Positions 53,621-62,829 are shown, counted from the first letter of the stretch. The stretch is DNA of 64,000 nucleotides from Zeimonas sp050187175 (GCA_050187175.1 JBFWXS010000014.1:32093-96092), one strand, 5' to 3'. Notes: generated from the sequence alone by a model not told the origin. Made by a program: numbers and translations.

Positions 53621-53644
53621 AAAAAAGAACGTTCGTTCTTTTTT
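53621..53644. promoter_or_regulatory. perfect palindrome upstream of the beta-oxidation operon
   Basis: AAAAAAGAACG (53621-53631) and CGTTCTTTTTT (53634-53644) are perfectly complementary around TT. The core GAACG-TT-CGTTC has the shape of a TetR-family operator, such as those controlling fatty-acid degradation in proteobacteria. It lies between livF and the fadB-like start, so it could also act partly as a terminator for the liv operon. Confidence 0.6.
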
Positions 53645-53741
53645 TTCCCGGTTAGTTTAACCCGACTTCAAGGGCTCGAAAGTTGAAAACTTAACCGACG
53701 TTGAGCGGCGCGACCAGGGCCTCTCCTCGCGAGTGTTGGCG

Positions 53742-54467
53742 TCATACTTCGAGCCATTCGCGCCGCACGGCCTCGGCGCGCGCGAGCTCGTCCGGCGCGC
53801 CCTCGAAGACGATCTGGCCGTGGCCCATCACGTACAGCCGCTGCGAGATCTGCAGCGCGATCGCCAGCTTCTGTTCGACCAGCAGCACGGCCACGCCGTG
53901 CGCCGCCAGCGTCGACAGGAACTGCGCCACCTGCGCGACGATGCGCGGCGCCAGTCCTTCAGTCGGTTCGTCGACCAGCAGCAGCGCCGGGTCGCCGAGC
54001 AGGCTGCGACCCAGGCTCAGCATCTGCTGCTCGCCGCCCGACAGCTTGCCGGCCGGCAGATCGCGGCGGCTGCGCAAGGCGCCGAACATCTGGTAGACGT
54101 CGTCCAGCGACCAGCGGCCGGCGCGGCGCTTGAAGCCCAGCCGCAGATTCTGCTCGACGCTCAGGCCCGGGAACACGTCGCGGCTCTCGGGCACGTAGCC
54201 GATGCCGAGCCGGGCGATCTCGTGCGGCGCCAGGCCGAGCACGGGCTGCCCGCGCCAGAGGATGCTGCCCTGCGCCGCGACCAGGCCCATCACGGCCTTC
54301 AAGGTGCTGCTGCGGCCCGCACCGTTGCGGCCCAGCAGGCTGACGATCTCGCCGCGGCGCACCTGCAGGTCGACGCCGTGCAGCACGCAGCTCTTGCCAT
54401 AGAAGGCCCGCAGCTGCGACACGGCGAGCAAGGGTTCGGGCGAGGTCATCGCGGCTGCCGTCGTCAT
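53742..54467 (-). CDS. livF: branched-chain amino acid-type ABC transporter ATP-binding protein LivF
   Basis: A 241-aa ATPase: Walker A GRNGAGRSST, Q-loop region, signature LSGGEQQM, Walker B LLLVDEPTEGLAP. The invariant Walker A lysine is replaced by arginine; I believe Arg occurs in some other LivF proteins. ATG at 54467 overlaps the livG stop. Last gene of the ligase-livHMGF operon; transports hydrophobic amino acids or other carboxylates. Confidence 0.92.
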   Translation of the reverse strand: MTTAAAMTSPEPLLAVSQLRAFYGKSCVLHGVDLQVRRGEIVSLLGRNGAGRSSTLKAVMGLVAAQGSILWRGQPVLGLAPHEIARLGIGYVPESRDVFPGLSVEQNLRLGFKRRAGRWSLDDVYQMFGALRSRRDLPAGKLSGGEQQMLSLGRSLLGDPALLLVDEPTEGLAPRIVAQVAQFLSTLAAHGVAVLLVEQKLAIALQISQRLYVMGHGQIVFEGAPDELARAEAVRREWLEV

Positions 54468-55426
54468 GGCGCGGGCCGGTCGACGGCGGAGCCTGCGGCG
54501 CCGGCGCCTGCCGGGCCTGACCGAGTGTTCCGCGAGTCTGCCCGGGCATCTGCGGAGCCTGCCGCGGCGCCCGCCGGGCTTGCGGCTTCAGCGAACGCGC
54601 TGCCCAGATAAGCCTCCCGCACGGCGGGATCGGCGCGCACCCGTTCCGGCGTGTCGCTGGCGACGATGCGCCCCTGGACCAGCACGGTGATGCGCTGAGC
54701 GACGCCGAACACCACGCTCATGTCGTGCTCGACCATCAACAACGTGCGGCCCTCGCTGACGCGCCGGATCAGCGCCATTGCCGCGTCGCTTTCGGAGCGG
54801 CTCATGCCGGCGGTCGGCTCATCGAGCAGGATCACGTCGGCGCCGCCGGCGATGGTGACGCCTATCTCCAGCGCGCGCTGCTCGGCATAGGTGAGCACGG
54901 CGGCCGGCACGTCGCGCCGATGGCGCAGGCCGATCTCGGCAAGCACCGCGTCGGCCCGCTCGGCCGCGTCGCGGCGCCGCGCCAGCCGGTGCCAGAACGA
55001 ATAGCGGTAGCCGAGCGGAAACAGCGTCGCGCAGCGCAGATTCTCGAACGCCGACAGGCGGCCGAACAGGTTCGTGATCTGGAAGCTGCGGGCCAGCCCG
55101 AGCCGGTTGACCTCGAACGGACGCCGCCCGCCGATGTCGCGGCCGTTCAGCTCGATGCGTCCGCTGCTCAGCGGCAGCCGGCCCGAGATCAGATCGAACA
55201 GCGTCGACTTGCCGGCGCCGTTCGGCCCGATGATCGCGTGGCGCTCGCCGCGCTCGACGCGCAGGTCGATGCCGCGCAGGATCTCGGTGTAGCCGAAGCG
55301 CTTGTGTACGTCATGCAACTGCAGCGCCGGCGTCGCAGCGGCCATGGCACGAGCCGCAGCCGCCCGATCGTCTGCGCGGCTCGCTTTGGCTGCATGCGCC
55401 CGATCTGCTGCGTCGCTCCCGCTCAT
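54464..55426 (-). CDS. livG: Liv-type ABC transporter ATP-binding protein LivG
   Basis: A 320-aa ATPase: Walker A GPNGAGKST, signature region LTYAEQRALEIG, Walker B ILLDEPTAGMSRSESD typical of LivG. About 30 N-terminal and 45 C-terminal residues are Ala/Ser-rich extensions absent from most homologues; an internal ATG at 55345 would remove the former. Overlaps livM and livF. Confidence 0.92.
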   Translation of the reverse strand: MSGSDAADRAHAAKASRADDRAAAARAMAAATPALQLHDVHKRFGYTEILRGIDLRVERGERHAIIGPNGAGKSTLFDLISGRLPLSSGRIELNGRDIGGRRPFEVNRLGLARSFQITNLFGRLSAFENLRCATLFPLGYRYSFWHRLARRRDAAERADAVLAEIGLRHRRDVPAAVLTYAEQRALEIGVTIAGGADVILLDEPTAGMSRSESDAAMALIRRVSEGRTLLMVEHDMSVVFGVAQRITVLVQGRIVASDTPERVRADPAVREAYLGSAFAEAASPAGAAAGSADARADSRNTRSGPAGAGAAGSAVDRPAP

Positions 55427-56784
55427 GGCGACGCCTCCGCGCGTGCACGCAATGCCTGCCAGCGGGCAGCCAGCGGGCCGCGCAGCGCCGCCAGCAGAGC
55501 CAGGCCCGACGTCAGCAGCACCGCCGCCAGCAGCCACGGCGCTGGCGCGCCGGCGTCGAGCTCGAAACCGAACAGCACCGGCGTCGCAGCGCCGTCGATG
55601 CCGAGGCTGCGGCGGTAGCCGAGCTCGATCAGCAGCACCGCGCCCGCAGCCAGCGGCAGCCCGATCAGCAGCAGGCCGCCGTAGATCCTCAGCAGCGGCC
55701 CAGCATTGCCCCAGGCCAGCACCCGCTGCTGCGCCGCCAGCAGCGAGGCCAGCCCGCCGGGCGCGTACATCACCATCAGCACGAAGAACAGCCCCAGATA
55801 AAGCTGCCAGGCCTGCGTGTACGTCGACAGCGCCACGGCGAAGAAGACGAACACCGCTGCCCCGAGAACCGGGCCGAAGAAGATGGCCGAACCGCCGATC
55901 ACGGTGGCCAGCAGCACGCCCGCCGAGCGCTGCAGCGACAGGTTCTCGGCGGTGACGATCTCGAAGTTGATCGCCGTCAGGCCGCCGGCGATGCCGGCAA
56001 AGAACGCAGATGCGATCAGCACCAGCCAGCGAACGCGGCGGGCATCGTAGCCGATGAACTCGGCGCGCTCCGGATTGTCGCGCACCGCGTTCGAGATGCG
56101 GCCGAGCGGCGTACGCGCGAATGCGTACATCGCGGCCACGCAGACCAGGCTCCATGCCGCGATCAGGTAGTAGACCTGGATCGCCGGTCCGAAGCTCAGG
56201 CCGAACCAGCGGTGGCTGAACACGCGATTGCCGGAGACACCGCCCTCGCCGCCGAAGAAGCTGGGCACGATCATCGCGGTGGCGAACACCAGCTCGCCCA
56301 GGCCCAGCGTGATCATCGCGAACGGCGTGCCGGCCTTCTTGGTGGTGAGGTAGCCGAACAGCACGCCGAACGCAGCTCCGGCCAGCCCGCCCACGAGCGG
56401 CAGCAGCGGCAGCGGCACCGCCGGATGGTGGGCGCCGACCCAGTTCATCGCGTGCAGCGTGAAGTACGCGCCCAGCCCGGCGTACAGCGCATGGCCGAAC
56501 GACAGCATGCCGCCCTGTCCGAACAGCATGTTGTATGAGAGCGCGAACACCGCCATCACGCCGATCTGCGAGGCCAGCGTGATTGCGAATGCGCTGGGGA
56601 ACAGCAGCGGCAGCGCGGCCAGCGCCGCGGCGGCGGCGGCCCAGGCGAGCGCGCGGCGTCCGGCGCGGCGGTCCGGCTGCGGGTCCGTCTGCGTGCCGGC
56701 GGCGCTTGTCGCGTTTGCGGCGGCTGTCGCCTTTGCAGCGGCTCCCACGTTTGCGGCGGCTGTCACGTTCGCGGCGCCGGCCAC
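55423..56784 (-). CDS. livM: Liv-type ABC transporter permease LivM
   Basis: A 453-aa permease with about ten spans and the LivM core FGQGGMLSFGHALYAGLGAY, then RTPLGRISNAVRDNPERAEF (EAA-like loop). The GTG start at 56784 shares its G with the livH stop. The first 27 residues are an Ala/Asn/Val repeat coded by an 18-bp tandem repeat. About 100 C-terminal residues with two extra spans exceed the usual length. Confidence 0.92.
   Translation of the reverse strand: MAGAANVTAAANVGAAAKATAAANATSAAGTQTDPQPDRRAGRRALAWAAAAAALAALPLLFPSAFAITLASQIGVMAVFALSYNMLFGQGGMLSFGHALYAGLGAYFTLHAMNWVGAHHPAVPLPLLPLVGGLAGAAFGVLFGYLTTKKAGTPFAMITLGLGELVFATAMIVPSFFGGEGGVSGNRVFSHRWFGLSFGPAIQVYYLIAAWSLVCVAAMYAFARTPLGRISNAVRDNPERAEFIGYDARRVRWLVLIASAFFAGIAGGLTAINFEIVTAENLSLQRSAGVLLATVIGGSAIFFGPVLGAAVFVFFAVALSTYTQAWQLYLGLFFVLMVMYAPGGLASLLAAQQRVLAWGNAGPLLRIYGGLLLIGLPLAAGAVLLIELGYRRSLGIDGAATPVLFGFELDAGAPAPWLLAAVLLTSGLALLAALRGPLAARWQALRARAEASP
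56708..56779. repeat. 18-bp tandem repeat x4 at the livM 5' end
   Basis: Units at 56708, 56726, 56744 and 56762 with core TTTGCGGCGGCT. They encode the Ala-rich N-terminus of LivM, directly at the livH/livM junction. Confidence 0.85.
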
Positions 56785-57752
56785 TAGGTCTCGCGCGTGC
56801 CCATCAGCCCGCGCGGCCGCAGGATCAGGATCAGCACCATCATCAGGTACGGCAGCACGGGGGCGAGCTGCGACAGCTTCAGCGTGGCCAGGTCGGCGAG
56901 CACCGTGCCGGCGTCGGCCTGCCAGCCGAACGGGCGCAGCAGGCTGGCCGGTGACCAGTCGAGCCCGACGGCAAAGGTCTGCAGCAGCCCTATGGCCAGT
57001 GACGCAGCGAAGGCGCCGGACAGTGAACCCAGCCCGCCGACCACGATGACGACGAACACGATCGAGCCGATCAGCCCCGCCATGGCCGGCTCGGTGACGA
57101 ACGCATTGCCGCCGATCACGCCGGCCAGGCCGGCGAGTGCGCTGCCGCCCGCGAAGGTCAGCATCATGACGCGCGGCACGTCATGGCCGAGCGCCTGCAC
57201 CATCTCGGGATGCGTCAGCGCGGCGCGGATGACCAGGCCGGCCCGCGTACCGACCAGCGCGCGCCACAGGCCCAGCAGCATCAGCGCCGCCACCGCCATC
57301 ATGAACGCGCGATAGGCCGGAAAATCGATCGAGTACAGCGTGAACAGCGGGCCGTCCAGCGCCGGCGGCACGCGGTACGGCACGGCCGCCCGCCCCCAGA
57401 TCAGCTGCACCAGCTCGACGATGATGTACGACATGCCGAACGTGAACAGCAGCTCCGGCACATGGCCGAAGCGATGCACGCGGCGCAGGCCGTAACGCTC
57501 GACCAGCGCGCCCAGCAGCCCCACTGCCAGCGGTGCGGCCGGCAGCGCGATCCAGTAGCCGGTGCCCGGCAGCGCCGCGTCCAGGCTGGTCGAGATCTGG
57601 TAGCCCAGATAGGCGCCCAGCATGTAGAACGACGCGTGCGCGAAGTTCAGCACGCCCATCATGCTGAAGATCAGCGTCAGCCCCGACGCGAGCATGAACA
57701 GCAGCAGCCCGTAGCTGATGCCGTTCAGCAGCGAAACGACGAAGAACTCCAT
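56784..57752 (-). CDS. livH: Liv-type ABC transporter permease LivH
   Basis: A 322-aa permease starting MEFFVVSLLNGISYGLLLFM with about eight spans and the family feature GVLNFAHASFYMLGAY. It forms the channel with LivM. Follows the acyl-CoA ligase gene by 30 bp. No periplasmic binding protein gene accompanies the set in this window. Confidence 0.93.
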   Translation of the reverse strand: MEFFVVSLLNGISYGLLLFMLASGLTLIFSMMGVLNFAHASFYMLGAYLGYQISTSLDAALPGTGYWIALPAAPLAVGLLGALVERYGLRRVHRFGHVPELLFTFGMSYIIVELVQLIWGRAAVPYRVPPALDGPLFTLYSIDFPAYRAFMMAVAALMLLGLWRALVGTRAGLVIRAALTHPEMVQALGHDVPRVMMLTFAGGSALAGLAGVIGGNAFVTEPAMAGLIGSIVFVVIVVGGLGSLSGAFAASLAIGLLQTFAVGLDWSPASLLRPFGWQADAGTVLADLATLKLSQLAPVLPYLMMVLILILRPRGLMGTRET

Positions 57753-57782
57753 GCGCCGAGGACGCGCCGGCCGCCGCGCGGC

Positions 57783-59426
57783 TCAGGTCTGCGGCAGCTT
57801 GTAGTCGCGGAACTGCTCGCGCAGCTTGGTCTTGAGGATCTTGCCGGTGGCGCCCAGCGGGATCGCGTCGACGAACAGCACGTCGTCGGGCAGCCACCAT
57901 TTGGCGATCTTGCCCTCGTAGAACTTCAGCAGTTCCTCGCGCGTCACCTCGGCATCGGGCTTCTTGACCACGATCAGCACCGGACGCTCGTCCCATTTCG
58001 GATGCGGCACGCCGATCACCGCCGCATTGGCCACGGCCGGGTGCGCGATGGCGAGGTTCTCCAGGTCGATCGAGCTGATCCATTCGCCGCCGGACTTGAT
58101 CACGTCCTTGCTGCGATCGGTGATCTGCATGTAGCCCTCGGCGTCTATCGTCGCCACGTCGCCGGTGGGGAACCAGCCGCGGCCTTCGGCGTCGCGCACC
58201 AGCGGATCGCCGCCGTCGCCGCGGAAGTACTCGCGGATCACCCAGGGGCCGCGCACGAGCAGGTTGCCGTAGGTCTTGCCGTCCCACGGCAGATCATTGA
58301 ACTGATCGTCGACGATCTTCATGTCGACGCCGAACACGACGTGGCCCTGCTTCTCGAGCAGCTTGCGCTGCGCCTCGTCGGACTGCTTCAGATGCTGGTT
58401 CTGCAGCCGCGACAGCGTGCCCAGCGGCGACATCTCCGTCATGCCCCAGGCGTGGATCACGTCGACGCCGTAGTCGTCGCGGAAGGTGCGGATCATCGCC
58501 GGCGGGCAGGCCGAGCCGCCGATCACCGTGCGCTGGAACGTCGAGAACTTCAGCTTGTTCTGCGCCACGTGCTGCAGCAGGCCCAGCCAGACGGTGGGCA
58601 CGCCGGCCGAGAAGGTCACGCCCTCGGTCTCGAACAGCTCGTACAGCGACTTGCCGTCCAGCTGCGGGCCGGGCATGACCATCTTGGCGCCGACCAGCGG
58701 GCACGCGAACGGCAGTCCCCAGGCATTGACGTGAAACATCGGCACGACGGGCAGGATGCAGTCGCGTGCCGAAGCGCCCATCGCGTCGGGCAGCGCCGCG
58801 CCGTAGGCGTGCAGCACCGTCGAACGGTGCGCGTACAGCGCCCCTTTCGGATGGCCGGTGGTGCCCGACGTGTAGCACAGGCCCATCGCGGTGTTCTCGT
58901 CGAACTCGGGCCAGCGGTAGTCGGGCGAGCCCTCCGCGATGAAGCTTTCGTAGTTGGCCAGCCTGGCGACCTTGGCCGAGCTGGGCTGCCGGTCGGCATC
59001 GATCATCGCGATCCAGCTGCGCACCGACGGGCACTTGTCGGCGATCGCCTCGATGATAGGCAGGAACGTCAGATCGAAGGCCAGATGCACGTCGCCGGCG
59101 TGATTGATGATCCATGCGATCTGTTCCGGATGCAGCCGCGGATTGATCGTATGGATGACTGCGCCCATGCCGGCCACGCCGTAGTAAAGCTCCATGTGGC
59201 GGTAGCCGTTCCAGGCCAGCGTGGCGACCCGGTCGCCGGGCTGGACGCCTTCGCGCGTCAGCGCGTCGGCCAGCTGCCGGGCGCGCTTGTGCAGGTCGGC
59301 GTAGGTATAGCGGTGCAGGTCGCCCTCGACGCGCCGCGACACGATCTCGGCGTCGCCATGGTGTCGCGCTGCATGCCGCAGGATGTTTGAAACCAGCAAG
59401 GGCATGTCCATCATCGATCCGAGCAT
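57783..59426 (-). CDS. acyl-CoA synthetase (fatty-acid--CoA ligase, AMP-forming)
   Basis: A 547-aa adenylate-forming enzyme with the AMP signature YTSGTTGHPKGA, GWFPTGDVATIDAEGYM and the catalytic lysine region PLGATGKILKTKL. Best placed with medium/long-chain fatty acyl-CoA ligases. ATG at 59426 gives the family length. It heads the operon with livHMGF, suggesting that the transporter imports the carboxylate it activates; that is inference. Divergent from selO. Confidence 0.92.
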   Translation of the reverse strand: MLGSMMDMPLLVSNILRHAARHHGDAEIVSRRVEGDLHRYTYADLHKRARQLADALTREGVQPGDRVATLAWNGYRHMELYYGVAGMGAVIHTINPRLHPEQIAWIINHAGDVHLAFDLTFLPIIEAIADKCPSVRSWIAMIDADRQPSSAKVARLANYESFIAEGSPDYRWPEFDENTAMGLCYTSGTTGHPKGALYAHRSTVLHAYGAALPDAMGASARDCILPVVPMFHVNAWGLPFACPLVGAKMVMPGPQLDGKSLYELFETEGVTFSAGVPTVWLGLLQHVAQNKLKFSTFQRTVIGGSACPPAMIRTFRDDYGVDVIHAWGMTEMSPLGTLSRLQNQHLKQSDEAQRKLLEKQGHVVFGVDMKIVDDQFNDLPWDGKTYGNLLVRGPWVIREYFRGDGGDPLVRDAEGRGWFPTGDVATIDAEGYMQITDRSKDVIKSGGEWISSIDLENLAIAHPAVANAAVIGVPHPKWDERPVLIVVKKPDAEVTREELLKFYEGKIAKWWLPDDVLFVDAIPLGATGKILKTKLREQFRDYKLPQT

Positions 59427-59548
59427 CACAGCCTCCGCGAATATCCAGTGTTCGTCGTTCTTGCGCCGCACGGCCCCTGCCGATGCGGCCTGCTCCGATT
59501 CTAGCGACTCCGGCGGGGACATCGTGCCGGCGCTGACGCGGCGGCCCT

Positions 59549-59554
59549 TAGAAT
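59549..59554 (+). promoter_or_regulatory. candidate -10 box (TAGAAT) for selO
   Basis: TAGAAT 32 bp before the TTG start of selO; GGAAAG lies eight bases before that TTG. No convincing -35 element. Confidence 0.35.
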
Positions 59555-59585
59555 CGGGGTTTGTCCGCCCCGGAAAGCCGCCGCA

Positions 59586-61196
59586 TTGAACGCCCCCGCC
59601 CTGCCACCGGCCGCCGCCGCGCTGCCTCCGGTCGACTGGCCCGAGCTGCGCTTCGACAATAGCTACGCGCGGCTGTCGCCGGCCTTCTATACCCGGCTGT
59701 CGCCCACGCCGCTGCCCGAGCCGAAGCTGGTCGCCGTGTCCGACAGCGCCGCCGCGCTGCTCGGGCTGGACCCGGCGCGGCTGGCTACTGACGAATTCGC
59801 CGACTGCTTCATCGGCAACCGGCTGCTGCTCGGCGCCGACCCGCTCGCCGCGGCCTATGCGGGCCACCAGTTCGGCGTCTGGGCCGGCCGTCTGGGCGAC
59901 GGGCGCGCGCTGCTGCTCGGCGAAGTGGCCGGCCCGCAGGGGCATTGGGAGATCCAGCTCAAGGGCGCGGGGCGCACGCCGTATTCACGCGGCGCCGACG
60001 GCCGCGCTGTGCTGCGCTCGTCGATCCGCGAGTTCCTCTGTTCCGAGGCCATGCACGGGCTGGGCGTGCCGACCACGCGGGCGTTGGCAATCGTCGCTTC
60101 CGATGCCCCGGTGCTGCGCGAAACGGTCGAGACGGCCGCCGTGGTGACCCGGCTGTCACCCAGCTTCGTACGTTTCGGCTCGTTCGAGTACTGCTATGCA
60201 ACGAACCGCCCCGACCTGCTGCGCGAGCTGGCCGACTACGTCATCGCGCGCTTCCGTCCGGAGCTGGCCCAGGCGGCCAATCCGTACCTCGCGCTGCTCG
60301 GCGACGTCGTGCGCCGCACGGCGCAGCTGATCGCCCGCTGGCAGGCGCTGGGCTTCTGCCACGGCGTCATGAACACCGACAACATGTCGATTCTCGGCCT
60401 GACGATCGACTACGGCCCGTTCGGTTTTCTAGACGGCTTCGACGCCGGCCATATCTGCAATCATTCCGACGAGGCCGGCCGCTACAGCTATGCGATGCAG
60501 CCGCGCATCGGCGAATGGAACTGCTGGTGTCTGGGGCAGGCGCTGATGCCCATCATCGCGGAGCGCGGCGGCAGCACCGACGACGCGCAGGCGGTGCTCG
60601 GCGGCTGGCAGTCCGAGTTCGGCCCGGCGCTGGACGCAGCCTTGCGCGCCAAGCTCGGCCTGGTCGAACGCCACGACGGCGATGCCGCGCTGCTCGACGC
60701 TCTGTTCGAGCGGCTGCAGGCCGATCGCGTCGATTTCACGCTGTTCTTCCGCAATCTGGCCAGCGTGCGCCGCGCTAATGTGTCCCGGGCCGATGCAGCC
60801 CAGGCAAACGGGCTCGGGGGGAATGCACCCCAGGCTGATTCGAGCGCCGGCTCGGCTTTTCCGGACCCGGCCGACGGCGCCCGCGCCTGCCGCGACCTGG
60901 TCATCGATCGTGCCGCTTTCGACGCCTGGCTGGCGCGCTATCGCAGCCGCCTCGCGCTGGAGCTTCAGCCGGACGAAGTGCGCGCGGCCGCGATGAATCG
61001 CGTCAACCCCAAGTACGTGCTGCGCAACCATCTGGCGGAAACCGCCATCCGGCAGGCGCGCGACGGCGATTTCGGCGAGATTCGCCGGCTGCTGAAAGTG
61101 CTTGAACACCCGTACGACGAACAACCCGACGCGCAAGCGTACGCCGCGCTGCCGCCAGACTGGGCGGCAGGCCTTGAAGTGAGCTGTTCATCATGA
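59586..61196 (+). CDS. selO: SelO/YdiU protein adenylyltransferase (AMPylase)
   Basis: A 536-aa pseudokinase-fold AMPylator that modifies proteins under redox stress. Active-site stretches LKGAGRTPYSRGADG and GVMNTDNMSILGLTIDYGPF are intact. A low-complexity insert (about 398-430) interrupts the C-terminal part. Start is a TTG at 59586 with GGAAAG upstream. Its stop overlaps the msrB ATG (ATGA), pairing two redox-related genes. Confidence 0.94.
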   Translation: MNAPALPPAAAALPPVDWPELRFDNSYARLSPAFYTRLSPTPLPEPKLVAVSDSAAALLGLDPARLATDEFADCFIGNRLLLGADPLAAAYAGHQFGVWAGRLGDGRALLLGEVAGPQGHWEIQLKGAGRTPYSRGADGRAVLRSSIREFLCSEAMHGLGVPTTRALAIVASDAPVLRETVETAAVVTRLSPSFVRFGSFEYCYATNRPDLLRELADYVIARFRPELAQAANPYLALLGDVVRRTAQLIARWQALGFCHGVMNTDNMSILGLTIDYGPFGFLDGFDAGHICNHSDEAGRYSYAMQPRIGEWNCWCLGQALMPIIAERGGSTDDAQAVLGGWQSEFGPALDAALRAKLGLVERHDGDAALLDALFERLQADRVDFTLFFRNLASVRRANVSRADAAQANGLGGNAPQADSSAGSAFPDPADGARACRDLVIDRAAFDAWLARYRSRLALELQPDEVRAAAMNRVNPKYVLRNHLAETAIRQARDGDFGEIRRLLKVLEHPYDEQPDAQAYAALPPDWAAGLEVSCSS

Positions 61197-61609
61197 GCGA
61201 ATCGAAAAGCCCCGTTCAGACCCGGATCCAGAAAGCCGACGCCGAATGGCGTGCCCAGCTGTCCGACGAGGAATACCAGGTCACCCGCGGCTGCGGTACC
61301 GAGCCGCCGTTCAGCGGCCGCTACTGGGACCACCACGAAGCCGGCACCTACCACTGCGTCTGCTGCGGCGCGCCGCTGTTCGCGTCCACCGAGAAGTTCG
61401 AGTCGGGCAGCGGCTGGCCGAGCTACTGGGCACCGCTCGCGGAGTCCGGGCTGCGGCTGCTCGAAGATCGCAGCCACGGCATGCTGCGCGTGGAGGTCCG
61501 ATGCGCCGCCTGCGACGCGCATCTGGGGCACGTTTTCGAGGACGGCCCGCGGCCGACCGGCCTGCGGTACTGCATCAATTCAGCGGCGCTCAGCTTCGAG
61601 CCCGCCTGA
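61193..61609 (+). CDS. msrB: peptide-methionine (R)-S-oxide reductase MsrB
   Basis: A 138-aa MsrB that repairs methionine-R-sulfoxide. Catalytic C127 in RYCINSAAL; zinc cysteines in CVCCG (C55, C58) and CAAC (C104, C107). SGWPSYW is also conserved. Translationally coupled to selO. Confidence 0.96.
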   Translation: MSESKSPVQTRIQKADAEWRAQLSDEEYQVTRGCGTEPPFSGRYWDHHEAGTYHCVCCGAPLFASTEKFESGSGWPSYWAPLAESGLRLLEDRSHGMLRVEVRCAACDAHLGHVFEDGPRPTGLRYCINSAALSFEPA

Positions 61610-61810
61610 GGGGTCCAAGGGTCCAAGAGCCCGCGGGCCCTTCGCGCCGGGTTCACAGCGGCGGCCCAGCCGTCACGCGCCTCGGAGTGTCAAGCCCTGC
61701 AGGACCAGGACAGACGCCAGGCCAAGGCCCTGCAGTGCCGAGCCCGGGTGTGCCCGTCCAATCCGCGATTCGCAGCCTTCGGGCCTTTTTGACCCTAAGG
61801 CCTTCTTGAC

Positions 61811-61939
61811 TCAGGCCTTCTTGATCTTCTCGAGCATGCGGAACACCGGCCGCGAGGACCCCTTGTACAGGCGCTTCAGCGATTTCGGCAGGCAGCGGCG
61901 TTCGAGGGTGTTGCGGCGATTGCGGGTACGTTCGGCCAT
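61811..61939 (-). CDS. 42-aa basic protein
   Basis: A short gene in the msrB-yciB gap on the minus strand: ATG at 61939 with AAGGA nine bases upstream, stop at 61811-61813. The product is very rich in Arg and Lys (starts MAERTRNRRNTLERR, ends MLEKIKKA), like small ribosome- or nucleic-acid-associated proteins. It is not L36 or L34. I do not recognise it; coding potential rests on the ribosome-binding site and the regular codon pattern. Confidence 0.55.
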   Translation of the reverse strand: MAERTRNRRNTLERRCLPKSLKRLYKGSSRPVFRMLEKIKKA

Positions 61940-61996
61940 GGCGGTGATCCTTCGTTCGGGAAGCAAAATGTCAACCGCTCATTTTATACTAGCTCG

Positions 61997-62527
61997 ATGA
62001 AACTACTTTTCGATCTGTTCCCGGTCATCCTGTTCTTCGTCGCGTACAAGCTGTCGGACCTGTACGTCGCCACCGGGGTCGCCATTGCCGCGAGCATCGT
62101 CCAGATCCTGTGGCTGAAGATGCGCGGCCGTCCCGTCGAAGGCATGCAGTGGGCCAGTCTGGCGATCATCGTCGTGTTCGGCGGCATGACGCTGCTGTGG
62201 CACGACGAGACCTTCATCAAGTGGAAGCCGACCGTGCTGTACGGCCTGTTCGCCGCGACGCTGGCCGTCGGCCACGCGTTCGGCCGCAACTTCATCAAGA
62301 CCGTGATGTCCAAGCAGATGAGCCTGCCCGAGCCGATATGGAACCGGCTGAACTGGGCCTGGGCGCTGTTCTTCGCGGCGATGGCCGCGCTGAACCTGCT
62401 GGTGGCCTACCGCTTCGCCACCGACGTCTGGGTCAACTTCAAGCTGTTCGGCACGCTGGGGCTGACCTTGGCCTTCGTGGTTGCTCAGGCGTTCTACGTC
62501 GGCCGCTACGTGCAGGAGGAGAATTGA
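61997..62527 (+). CDS. yciB: septation protein A / YciB-type inner membrane protein
   Basis: A 176-aa protein with five spans starting MKLLFDLFPVILFFVAYKLS and the family motifs GWKP-like KWKPTVLYGLFA and WNRLNWAWALFF. It takes part in envelope integrity and division. TTTTATACTAG upstream (61982-61992) could be its -10. Stop overlaps the bolA start. Confidence 0.94.
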   Translation: MKLLFDLFPVILFFVAYKLSDLYVATGVAIAASIVQILWLKMRGRPVEGMQWASLAIIVVFGGMTLLWHDETFIKWKPTVLYGLFAATLAVGHAFGRNFIKTVMSKQMSLPEPIWNRLNWAWALFFAAMAALNLLVAYRFATDVWVNFKLFGTLGLTLAFVVAQAFYVGRYVQEEN

Positions 62528-62829
62528 GCGCCGGCGCCCGCCCCGAGGCCGCCGCACGGCTGAGCGCCGACGCGCTGCGTGAGCGCTTGGCGCAGGCCTT
62601 TCCGGCGGCGCGGATCGAGGTCCGCGACGACAGCCATCTGCACGCCGGCCATGCCGGAGCGGCCGGCGGTGCGGGCCACTTTTTTGCTAGATTGATCGAC
62701 CCGCGCTTCGGCGGCCTGTCGACCGTCCTTCGGCATCGCCTCGTGTATGATGCCGTCCGAGACTGGATGCCGCAGCGCATCCACGCACTGACGATCGAAG
62801 CGAGAACCCCCGACGAACTCCGCGGCTGA
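62524..62829 (+). CDS. bolA: BolA-family protein
   Basis: A 101-aa BolA-like protein (VRDDSHLHAGHAGAAGGAGH, then HRLVYDAVRDWM), a partner of monothiol glutaredoxins in Fe-S and stress biology. The start is a TTG at 62524 overlapping the yciB stop (TTGA); no ATG or GTG fits the family N-terminus. Confidence 0.92.
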   Translation: MSAGARPEAAARLSADALRERLAQAFPAARIEVRDDSHLHAGHAGAAGGAGHFFARLIDPRFGGLSTVLRHRLVYDAVRDWMPQRIHALTIEARTPDELRG

